DNA of 5,282 bases from Sphingomonadales bacterium UBA1936 (GTDB taxonomy: Bacteria; Pseudomonadota; Alphaproteobacteria; Sphingomonadales; Sphingomonadaceae): the NCBI GenBank assembly GCA_002336985.1, contig DDFE01000087.1, positions 1 to 5,282 of the forward strand, read 5' to 3'. Of this stretch, positions 1 through 4,197 are shown in pieces. The notes beneath the pieces were generated by a model. The model made no database searches. It was given only the letters and a program-made list of their open reading frames with translations, and was not told the origin of the DNA. Both the position numbers and the translations under genes were made by a program. The first letter of the stretch is position 1. Every line of letters begins with the position of its first letter.

Positions 1-38
1 CGGCGCGGCATCGAACAGCGGCGAATCCGGCGCGGCAT
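1..38 (+). repeat. Coding direct repeat with 27-bp period
   Basis: The 11-mer CGGCGCGGCAT occurs at 1-11 and again at 28-38, a 27-bp (9-codon) spacing. It encodes the start of successive GAAS/GAAF units of the truncated protein. More copies probably lie upstream of the window. This is a protein repeat rather than a mobile or regulatory element. Confidence 0.6.
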
Positions 39-220
39 TCTCCACTGGGTATGGCGGCAAGGTCATGTCGGAAAAAGACGGCTGCTCGCTTCACTGCGAC
101 GAGCGCGACAGCGATTACAACATCGTGTCGGCGGCATGCGGCATCACTGGTCGCGACGGCGTCAAGGCTGGTCAGTGGTACGTGTGCCGCGACGGCAAGC
201 TGGTCGAGGCGTCCGCATGA
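2..220 (+). CDS. C-terminal part of a phage GAAS-repeat protein (DUF7666-like), 5' truncated
   Basis: The frame is open from the left edge (first full codon at base 2) to the TGA at 218-220, giving 72 visible residues. It opens with two 9-residue repeats, GAASNSGES and GAAFSTGYG, followed by a degenerate third unit, GKVMSEKDG. The tail holds the motifs GITGRDG and GQWYVCRDGK. From memory of the family, phage proteins annotated with DUF7666 carry many such GAAS-type repeats and end in a domain with a similar GRDGIKPGxWY motif. Their function is not established. An ATG at 65 could start a 51-residue protein, but the repeat phase continues upstream of it, so I read this as the end of a longer gene. 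The stop overlaps the next start by 4 nt. Family assignment rests on recognition of the repeat and tail motif only. Confidence 0.72.
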   Translation, partial: GAASNSGESGAAFSTGYGGKVMSEKDGCSLHCDERDSDYNIVSAACGITGRDGVKAGQWYVCRDGKLVEASA

Positions 221-492
221 CCGGTATCTTGTCACAGGTTGTAGAGAGCGAGGGGGTGCCGGAAAACCCTGCTGCGTTTCCGTTCGCTGGTGAGCGTGAC
301 GCTTACGGTTGCGGCATCCGTGAATCGTCGCCCGGCATGTCCCTGCGCGACTGGTTCGCTGGGCAGGCGCTTATCGGCCTTTGCACGACACTCTCGGGAA
401 CGACCGTCCCCAAGTACGACAAACTCGTACGTGACGCATTCGCTTTTGCCGACGCCATGCTCGCAGCACGCAAGGTCACCGACAATGCGTGA
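217..492 (+). CDS. Small conserved phage protein with GMSLRDWFAGQAL motif, function unknown
   Basis: A 91-residue protein starting at an ATG that overlaps the upstream stop (ATGA at 217-220), with GAGG at 206-209 as a well-spaced ribosome-binding site. Two blocks stand out: GMSLRDWFAGQAL at residues 40-52 and AFADAMLAAR at 76-85. From memory, this pair of blocks recurs in many short phage and prophage proteins of about 80-100 residues, where the C-terminal helix reads like A-x-x-x-ADAMLAxR. No biochemical role is known to me. There is no signal peptide or membrane segment. The frame is open further upstream to an ATG at 136, but that start would lie inside the previous gene and lacks support. 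The gene overlaps the next one by 8 nt. Confidence 0.8.
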   Translation: MTGILSQVVESEGVPENPAAFPFAGERDAYGCGIRESSPGMSLRDWFAGQALIGLCTTLSGTTVPKYDKLVRDAFAFADAMLAARKVTDNA

Positions 493-832
493 CCTTCCCT
501 TACAGGACGCCGTAGATACGGGCGCTTCCCTTCGGGACCGGGCTACTCATGCTTCGCACCAAGCCCCTGCGGGTCTTGGCCATCCGGTGAGTATCCCTAG
601 CGCGGGCAAGAAATTCTCTGCGTTCGACGACACCGACTGGCACGTTCTCGCTCAAGATATTGCGGCGCATTGGGCGCATCCAGAAGAGGTAGCGATTGCC
701 TATCAGGCCGCTGCCGAGGCCATCAAAATCCTGCGCCGTGAACTCGACCGCCGCGATCGCAATGAACTTCGGAACTGCATCAACTGGGGGCCGTGCAGCG
801 AAAACGACGGCCCCATGGGTGAACCGAAATGA
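485..832 (+). CDS. Hypothetical phage protein, 115 residues
   Basis: I do not recognise this protein. The ATG at 485 overlaps the preceding stop by 8 nt (485-492) and has AAGG at 472-475 as a plausible ribosome-binding site. The N-terminal ~40 residues look disordered (rich in Ala, His, Pro, Gly). The middle, from about residue 45 (FSAFDDTDWHVLAQDIAAHW), looks alpha-helical and leads into a charged helix, AAEAIKILRRELDRRDRNE. A GTG at 587 would give an 81-residue protein beginning just before the structured part. It has no better ribosome-binding site, so the overlapping ATG is preferred but not certain. The stop overlaps the next ATG (829-832). The gene belongs to the chain of small unknown genes ahead of the DNA-metabolism genes. 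Confidence 0.7.
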   Translation: MRDLPLQDAVDTGASLRDRATHASHQAPAGLGHPVSIPSAGKKFSAFDDTDWHVLAQDIAAHWAHPEEVAIAYQAAAEAIKILRRELDRRDRNELRNCINWGPCSENDGPMGEPK

Positions 833-1149
833 CCCGCCTCCCCTACCCCGACGAAGCGCTCGCAACTGACGACCGCACAACCCGCGCTCGCGTACTGTGC
901 CAGTCGCACATCGAACGGCTGAACAAGGCGATCCCGCTGCTGCCGGAATTCGGTGACGGCTACCTCGCCCGCCAGAAGGTCGCACAGTTGGTCCGCCTGC
1001 TGCCGACGATCAACATGCTGAACGCGGGCATGCACTTAGGCATGCTGGGTCCGAACGGCCTTGGACCCTGGGTGGACATGGTCTGCACTGACGCTGCTGC
1101 GGTTCATTACGCGGCGCTGGCCGACGAAGCTGAAAGGATCGCGGCGTGA
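829..1149 (+). CDS. Hypothetical phage protein, 106 residues, helical
   Basis: Not recognised. The start is an ATG within an ATGA overlap (829-832), preceded by GGGTGA at 817-822 as a moderate ribosome-binding site. The protein appears mostly alpha-helical: residues 20-38 (SHIERLNKAIPLL), 45-66 (ARQKVAQLVRLLPTINML) and 88-105 (AAAVHYAALADEAERI). A Gly/Leu-rich turn, GMLGPNGLGP, lies at residues 71-80. Two cysteines (24, 86) form no metal-binding pattern. It has no signal peptide, and the hydrophobic stretches look amphipathic rather than membrane-spanning. The GTG of the next gene overlaps its stop by 4 nt, which suggests coupled translation. Confidence 0.75.
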   Translation: MTRLPYPDEALATDDRTTRARVLCQSHIERLNKAIPLLPEFGDGYLARQKVAQLVRLLPTINMLNAGMHLGMLGPNGLGPWVDMVCTDAAAVHYAALADEAERIAA

Positions 1150-1367
1150 GTGTCACCGACGACGCGGTTCGCGAACGCCACGGCGTGGCCTGTCGCATGG
1201 CTGGCAATAAGGAAACCAGCATTACGGTCTGGGAAGACGGCCAATGGGTCTGCATCGATCCGAATTTCGAAATGCGATTTATGACGGCTTACCAAGCCCG
1301 TTACCTCGCCTCGAAACTCTATCGCCTGTCTCGCCGCATTCGCGCACGCTCGGAGACGGATCAGTGA
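1146..1367 (+). CDS. Hypothetical small phage protein, 73 residues
   Basis: It starts at GTG 1146, which overlaps the upstream stop (GTGA). AAAGGA at 1133-1138 lies 7 nt ahead, a good ribosome-binding site that supports the GTG. The N-terminal half, with SITVWEDGQWVCIDPN at residues 25-40, looks like a short beta-hairpin. The C-terminal half, TAYQARYLASKLYRLSRRIR (47-66), is a strongly basic amphipathic helix. That arrangement would suit a small nucleic-acid- or protein-binding accessory factor, but this is inference and I know no named family for it. It overlaps the next gene by 4 nt. Confidence 0.72.
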   Translation: MSVTDDAVRERHGVACRMAGNKETSITVWEDGQWVCIDPNFEMRFMTAYQARYLASKLYRLSRRIRARSETDQ

Positions 1368-1516
1368 CCACCCCCCTCCCCCGCTACGTCGATAAGCTGG
1401 CGTCCGCAGAAGGGCCCGCAACGCGCTGGCTCAGGCTGAACGCCGCCGCAATCTCGCGAGAACACGCTGCGATGATCGCTGAAATCCAGGCACAGAAGAA
1501 GGAGCAGGTGCGATGA
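1364..1516 (+). CDS. Hypothetical phage miniprotein, 50 residues
   Basis: A GTG at 1364 overlaps the previous stop (GTGA). GGAG at 1352-1355 serves as the likely ribosome-binding site. The product begins TTPLPRYVDKLA and continues as an Ala-rich helical region with an EHAAMIAEIQAQKKEQ tail. It is probably helical throughout. There are no cysteines, signal peptide or membrane span. I do not recognise the family. Existence as a gene is supported by the overlap at both ends (4 nt each) and by the strong ribosome-binding site for the next gene lying within its last codons. Confidence 0.62.
   Translation: MTTPLPRYVDKLASAEGPATRWLRLNAAAISREHAAMIAEIQAQKKEQVR
1499..1504 (+). promoter_or_regulatory. 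Strong ribosome-binding site for the 109-residue gene
   Basis: AAGGAG lies 8 nt before the ATG at 1513, inside the 3' end of the preceding gene. It is among the best Shine-Dalgarno matches here, supports that start, and suggests this cistron is well translated. Confidence 0.7.
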
Positions 1517-1842
1517 GCCGCCTTGATTGGGACAATCCCGAAGCGCAGACCGAAACGTCTGGCCGCCTATTTGAGGCTGAGGTTAGGTTCGGCTTTTACA
1601 TTCCCGACGACGTGGAGCCGTCCGCTGAGCAGCTAAAAGAGTGGCTGTTGTGGGAGCTGAGTCTCGCGAGCGAAATCAAGCACGCTAATCCGCTCTGCGA
1701 CCACGAGATGGACGTGCACAAGGCTGAACTGGTTCACGTAACCGATCGCGGCGGGCGTCACGTCACCGAGTGGGCAGCGGCAGATGCCGGTGGTCGCCGT
1801 TCTGGTCGAACTCGCTTCGTGCGCGAGGACCCCGCGAAATGA
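1513..1842 (+). CDS. Hypothetical phage protein, 109 residues
   Basis: The ATG at 1513 overlaps the preceding stop (ATGA) and sits behind a strong AAGGAG. The sequence suggests a beta strand at EAEVRFGFYIPDD (residues 21-33), then a helix from PSAEQLKEWLLWELSLASEI (36-55). A His/Cys-containing loop, CDHEMDVHKAELVHV, follows at 62-76. The C-terminus (about 90-109) is Gly/Arg-rich and probably disordered. The residues C62, H64, H69 and H75 could in principle bind a metal, but no known motif is matched. The family is not recognised. The stop overlaps the start of the membrane miniprotein gene. Confidence 0.75.
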   Translation: MSRLDWDNPEAQTETSGRLFEAEVRFGFYIPDDVEPSAEQLKEWLLWELSLASEIKHANPLCDHEMDVHKAELVHVTDRGGRHVTEWAAADAGGRRSGRTRFVREDPAK

Positions 1843-1919
1843 CCCCCCTGATCCTCGGCCTCACCCTCGTCTCCATCGGTTGCCTGTGCATCCTCTGGGT
1901 GGAGGATCTGGCAAAGTGA
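1839..1919 (+). CDS. 26-residue single-span membrane miniprotein
   Basis: A 27-codon frame runs from the ATG at 1839 (ATGA overlap with the gene before) to the TGA at 1917-1919 (GTGA overlap with the gene after). GAGGA at 1825-1829 lies 9 nt ahead of the start. After MTP comes an unbroken hydrophobic stretch, LILGLTLVSIGCLCILWV (residues 4-21), long enough for one membrane span. A short charged tail, EDLAK, follows. It is too short to be a signal peptide for anything in frame. Without this ORF the flanking genes would be 73 nt apart, the only such break in this half of the window. The overlaps at both ends therefore argue for a real gene. Tiny membrane peptides are common in phage operons, and this one's function is unknown. 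Confidence 0.68.
   Translation: MTPLILGLTLVSIGCLCILWVEDLAK
1901..1906 (+). promoter_or_regulatory. Ribosome-binding site that fixes the GTG start at 1916
   Basis: GGAGGA lies 9 nt upstream of the GTG at 1916 and inside the membrane miniprotein gene. The same frame is open upstream to 1784, but this strong site and the 4-nt overlap choose the GTG. Confidence 0.7.
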
Positions 1920-2272
1920 ACGCCTTCGAAACCTACGCGAAGGCCGCGAAAATCCGCGTGATGCAGCCGCAGAAACTTGTTGGCAGCATCAAGACGAGAA
2001 GCGCCGGCCGCGAGCGCTATGCCGAAATTCTCGCGGAAATCCGCAGCAGGATCACGAACAACAATCCCGATCCACTGCACAAGTACCTCGCAAGCATCGC
2101 GAGCGAGCTGGCGCAGTTTCGGGCCGAACTGGAATTTTATTGGGAAGGGGACGGCGCGGAAATGCGCGGCCTCGCCAAGGAAATCGAGTGGGCGATCGCC
2201 TGCTGCGATGAACGCCTGGACCTGCCGCGGTGGCCGGTTCGGGAATTGGAAGCGGAAGGACTGACACAATGA
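1916..2272 (+). CDS. Hypothetical helical phage protein, 118 residues
   Basis: The GTG start at 1916 overlaps the miniprotein stop and is preceded by GGAGGA. The protein looks almost wholly alpha-helical and highly charged. Helices are suggested at residues 4-18, 30-47 (RERYAEILAEIRSRI), 53-76 (LHKYLASIASELAQFRAELE) and 81-100 (EMRGLAKEIEWAIACCDER). A Trp/Pro-containing C-terminal segment follows. A CC pair at residues 96-97 is the only cysteine feature. This could be a small helical-bundle or coiled-coil protein, but I do not recognise the family and propose no function. The stop overlaps the start of the next, larger conserved gene, so the two are probably co-translated. Confidence 0.75.
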   Translation: MNAFETYAKAAKIRVMQPQKLVGSIKTRSAGRERYAEILAEIRSRITNNNPDPLHKYLASIASELAQFRAELEFYWEGDGAEMRGLAKEIEWAIACCDERLDLPRWPVRELEAEGLTQ

Positions 2273-2934
2273 ACGCAGTAACGGAAACCAACACGAACAC
2301 GGCCGTCGCCGTGCCTGGCTACGACCCATTTGCCGCCTACGGACAGGAAGCGGCGAGCGGCAGTGGCGCCTACCTCAAGTTCTCGAAGGGCGAATATCTG
2401 CTCGGCCAGAACGATGACGAGGTGAAACTCGAGACGCATCTCGTCGCCAACATGGACGAGTTGAGCATCGGCTGGATCCGCTGGGCCGATGGTAAGCCCG
2501 CCGAACGTCGCATGGGTGCGCTGGCACAGGGCTATAAACCCGAGGCCCGCGATGCGCTTGGTTATACCGACCAGGCGCTGTGGGAGAAGGACGACGAAAC
2601 CGGCCAGCCGAAAGACCCGTGGAATTTCACGAACGAGTTGCCGATGGCCAATCCTGAAACCGGCGAGCAGATGACCTTCTCAGCATCGTCGAAGGGCGGC
2701 ATCGGTGCGATCGGCAATCTCTGCAAGGCGTATGGCAAGGAATATCGTTCGAAGGGCGGACAGGTGCCGGTGATCGAGCTTGGCCGTGACAGCTACAAGC
2801 ACCCGAAATACGGCAAGACCTACGTCCCGGTCCTTGCCCTGGTCGGCTGGCGCGATGCCATGCCGGACGCTCCGGTTGCGACCGACGAAGACGAACCCGC
2901 TGCCGACAAGCCCGCAGGCAAGACGCGGTTCTAA
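2269..2934 (+). CDS. Conserved phage protein of unknown function, 221 residues (possible DNA-metabolism role)
   Basis: The ATG at 2269 overlaps the previous stop (ATGA) and follows GGAAGGA at 2254-2260. The layout is a disordered N-terminus, a short DPFAAYG motif (residues ~19-25), then a beta-rich core. The core includes YLKFSKGEYL, a GWIRWADGKPAERRMG strand pair, DPWNFTNELPM, FSASSKGGIGAI and a HPKYGKTYVPVLALVGW strand near residues 180-196. The tail is acidic (DEDEPAAD) and ends KTRF. From memory, proteins with the W-x-x-TNxLP and S-x-GG-I-x-AI blocks recur in phages of proteobacteria, about 200-240 residues long, usually labelled hypothetical. The beta-rich core and acidic tail resemble single-strand-binding proteins, but that is inference and the tail lacks the typical SSB terminus. 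The 83-nt gap follows. Confidence 0.82.
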   Translation: MNAVTETNTNTAVAVPGYDPFAAYGQEAASGSGAYLKFSKGEYLLGQNDDEVKLETHLVANMDELSIGWIRWADGKPAERRMGALAQGYKPEARDALGYTDQALWEKDDETGQPKDPWNFTNELPMANPETGEQMTFSASSKGGIGAIGNLCKAYGKEYRSKGGQVPVIELGRDSYKHPKYGKTYVPVLALVGWRDAMPDAPVATDEDEPAADKPAGKTRF

Positions 2935-3017
2935 TTCGCGTTCAACACGCGCTTCCGGGCGCAACACAACGCACGACGGGACGGCTTTAGGGCTGGAAAG
3001 TGCGGGGATATTTACTG
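2935..3017 (+). other. Only intergenic gap (83 nt); no clear promoter or terminator
   Basis: This lies between the TAA at 2932-2934 and the ATG at 3018. I see only weak hairpins: CGCG/CGCG around a 7-nt loop at 2937-2951, and GCGC/GCGC around 6 nt at 2949-2962. Neither has a U-run. There is no convincing -35/-10 pair. Its 3' end carries GGGGA at 3004-3008, the likely ribosome-binding site of the phosphatase gene. A GTG at 3000 in the phosphatase frame could shorten the gap to 65 nt. Confidence 0.6.
3004..3008 (+). promoter_or_regulatory. Ribosome-binding site for the HAD phosphatase
   Basis: GGGGA lies 9 nt upstream of ATG 3018. It favours this start over the in-frame GTG at 3000, whose only upstream purine-rich run (GGAAAG) abuts the GTG and is too close. 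Confidence 0.5.
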
Positions 3018-3473
3018 ATGTTCGTAGTGTTCGATCTGGATGGCACGCTGGCCAACTGCGATCACCGCATCCACCACATTCGCATGCCGGAGACGGCTGG
3101 CGCGGAATACCCAAAGCAGGATTGGCGCGCATTCTACGCTGCATGCGGGGACGATACGCCGATCCATCCGGTAATCGAGACGGCGCAGGCGCTTATCTCC
3201 GCCGGTCATCGCGTGGAAATCTGGACTGGTCGCAGCGACGAGTGTCGGAGCGATACGCGCAAATGGCTCATCGACAACGGGCTTGGTAAGCTGCCATCTC
3301 AAGGCCTCCGCATGCGCGCATCAGGCGATCATACGGCTGACCACAAGCTGAAACTTCAGTGGCTGGCCGCGAACGATAAGCCAGATATCATTTTCGAGGA
3401 TCGTGCGTCGGTCGTCCAGATGTGGCGCGATCAGGGCATCATCTGCTGCCAAGTCGCGCCGGGAGATTTTTGA
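3018..3473 (+). CDS. Stand-alone HAD phosphatase, like the 3'-phosphatase domain of polynucleotide kinase
   Basis: This 151-residue protein shows all HAD motifs. FDLDGTL has nucleophile D6 and acid/base D8. WTGR has T70. DHKLKLQWL has K110 or K112 as the motif III lysine. IIFEDR holds E127/D128. The C-terminus, SVVQMWRDQGI then CQVAPGDF, closely matches the end of the T4 Pnkp phosphatase domain (VVEMWR, then QVASGDF, from memory). Such enzymes remove 3'-phosphates from nucleic-acid ends or nucleotides, making them fit for ligation or polymerase extension. T4 Pnkp is about 301 residues with an N-terminal P-loop kinase. Here only the phosphatase half exists, and no Walker A kinase is seen elsewhere in the window. 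ATG 3018 is chosen because MFVVFDLDGT is the standard start and GGGGA lies 9 nt ahead. A GTG at 3000 would add six residues. Confidence 0.88.
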   Translation: MFVVFDLDGTLANCDHRIHHIRMPETAGAEYPKQDWRAFYAACGDDTPIHPVIETAQALISAGHRVEIWTGRSDECRSDTRKWLIDNGLGKLPSQGLRMRASGDHTADHKLKLQWLAANDKPDIIFEDRASVVQMWRDQGIICCQVAPGDF

Positions 3474-3607
3474 TGAACACCGCCACCCCCCGCAAAGCCC
3501 CTTCGCGCAATTGGGAGCCATTCGCTCCAACGCGAAAGAAAGACGGCGATCTCGTTCTCACCTCACGCGGCTTCGTTCCCGTAAGGCAAGAGGGGGATAG
3601 GCGGTGA
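3473..3607 (+). CDS. Small basic phage protein, 44 residues, unknown
   Basis: The ATG at 3473 shares its A with the phosphatase stop (TGATG) and follows GGGAG at 3461-3465. The product is short, polar and basic: ten Lys/Arg against five Asp/Glu. It contains NWEPFAPTRKKDGDL and a possible beta-hairpin, LVLTSRGFVPVRQ (residues 27-39). No membrane segment, cysteines or recognised motif are present. The 4-nt GTGA overlap with the following gene and the good ribosome-binding site are the main evidence for a real gene. It may bind nucleic acid given its charge, but nothing in the sequence proves this. Confidence 0.62.
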   Translation: MNTATPRKAPSRNWEPFAPTRKKDGDLVLTSRGFVPVRQEGDRR

Positions 3608-3918
3608 GCCTGATCGACATCCAAAAGCTGGCGGCTGAACCGTACTACGGCGCGTTCTATTCGCTGCGGTCGCTCGATCCCTTGTACCAGTCGGAGATTG
3701 GTGAACCACGTTGGTGGGAAGCCGACCTTGAAAAGGAGTGCGGCTGCAGCTGCAGACATTGCGAGCCGGAATGGAAGCGCGTCAAATTCGAAGCAGTCAC
3801 TGCCGAGGATGCTTGGGAAATTGCCATCGCGCAATGTTCTGGCGAGTTGTGCGGGTACTATCCTGTCGGCCTTCGGGTTGCTGGCGCTGGCTGCAAAATG
3901 TGGGAAGGCCCACAATGA
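3604..3918 (+). CDS. Cysteine-rich phage protein, 104 residues, possible zinc-binding knuckle
   Basis: It starts at GTG 3604 (GTGA overlap) behind the strong AGGGGGA at 3591-3597. Seven cysteines are present, four packed as CGCSCRHC (residues 46-53: C46, C48, C50, C53). The others are C78, C83 and C97. The spacing suggests a zinc or other metal site combining the CxCxCxxC cluster with the CX4C pair, but it matches no zinc-finger class I can name. Around it are an aromatic, acidic segment (EPRWWEADLEKE, 34-45) and a helix, AVTAEDAWEIAIAQC (64-78). Segments such as VTAEDAWEIAI resemble the small A-E-D-A-x-x-IA helices common in phage proteins. Function unknown. Its 3' end contains the hairpin and ribosome-binding site for the downstream mini-ORF. 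Confidence 0.75.
   Translation: MSLIDIQKLAAEPYYGAFYSLRSLDPLYQSEIGEPRWWEADLEKECGCSCRHCEPEWKRVKFEAVTAEDAWEIAIAQCSGELCGYYPVGLRVAGAGCKMWEGPQ
3899..3914 (+). promoter_or_regulatory. RNA hairpin covering the ribosome-binding site before ATG 3915
   Basis: TGTGGG (3899-3904) and CCCACA (3909-3914) form a perfect 6-bp stem around the 4-nt loop AAGG. The Shine-Dalgarno sequence GGGAAGG (3902-3908) is entirely within the stem and loop, and the helix ends at the base immediately before ATG 3915. When folded it should hide this site. Ribosomes finishing the upstream gene (stop 3916-3918) would melt it. This is the geometry of translational coupling. The regulatory role is inferred and the complementarity is seen directly. 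Confidence 0.5.
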
Positions 3919-3956
3919 CGACCCCCACCCCAACCAACGGCGGACGCTGTGGGTAA
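3915..3956 (+). CDS. 13-codon mini-ORF bridging to the excisionase-like gene
   Basis: The ATG at 3915 overlaps the preceding stop (ATGA) and is preceded by GGGAAGG 6 nt upstream. It encodes only MTTPTPTNGGRCG before the TAA at 3954-3956. The stop lies 8 nt inside the next gene, whose GTG is at 3949. It may be a leader whose translation brings ribosomes to the weaker GTG site, or a decayed N-terminus joined to the next frame by a past frameshift. Chance is also possible, because a Thr/Pro-rich peptide carries little information. The overlaps at both ends and the placement of the ribosome-binding site are the arguments for translation. Confidence 0.4.
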   Translation: MTTPTPTNGGRCG

Positions 3957-4197
3957 GCGAACTGCTCCCTACTGGCCCCTGACGCTGCGCCGCGACCTGG
4001 CTGCGGTTGCGCTCGACATGACGCTGCCGCAGTTTGAGCGCGCCGTCGCGTCGGGCGAATTGCCGCAGCCGATCATGCTTGGCGGCGAGGAGCGGTGGAG
4101 CGTGAAGGCTATCGAGACAGCGATCGGCAAGTTGACCGGGGAAGAGGTGGACGACTGGCGCACCAAGCAGCGCGAGGTGAATCGCCATGCCGCGTGA
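3949..4197 (+). CDS. AlpA/excisionase-like winged helix-turn-helix protein
   Basis: This 82-residue DNA-binding protein is likely either the recombination directionality factor for the adjacent integrase or a transcriptional regulator. LRRDLAAVALDMTLPQFERAV (residues 13-33) reads as a MerR/AlpA-type helix-turn-helix. ASGELPQPIMLGGEERW (34-50) matches the usual 'G-x-LP-x-P' turn and wing of phage AlpA and excisionase proteins, and a C-terminal helix, SVKAIETAIGKL, follows. Length fits the family (about 60-90). The GTG at 3949 has only a weak, close ribosome-binding site (GGCGGA, 3939-3944), and translation may depend on the mini-ORF upstream. Its 3' end overlaps the integrase start by 11 nt, a common arrangement for xis-int pairs. 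No other in-frame ATG precedes residue 24, so the GTG is favoured. Confidence 0.75.
   Translation: MGKRTAPYWPLTLRRDLAAVALDMTLPQFERAVASGELPQPIMLGGEERWSVKAIETAIGKLTGEEVDDWRTKQREVNRHAA

Noticed and set aside
500..985. Minus-strand open frame of 161 codons
   Set aside because: It crosses the junction of two supported + strand genes and has no recognisable domain. Its Arg/Gly-rich composition is typical of a shadow frame.
1763..2329. Minus-strand open frame of 188 codons
   Set aside because: It overlaps four coupled + strand genes, including the excellent GGAGGA and GGAAGGA starts. There is no supporting motif.
2937..2962. Hairpins after the 221-residue gene as a Rho-independent terminator
   Set aside because: Stems are only 4 bp and no T-run follows. 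They do not meet terminator criteria.
3744..3755. 12-bp palindrome CTGCAGCTGCAG as an operator
   Set aside because: It lies in the middle of a coding region and is explained by the alternating Cys/Ser codons of the CGCSC motif. No promoter is nearby.
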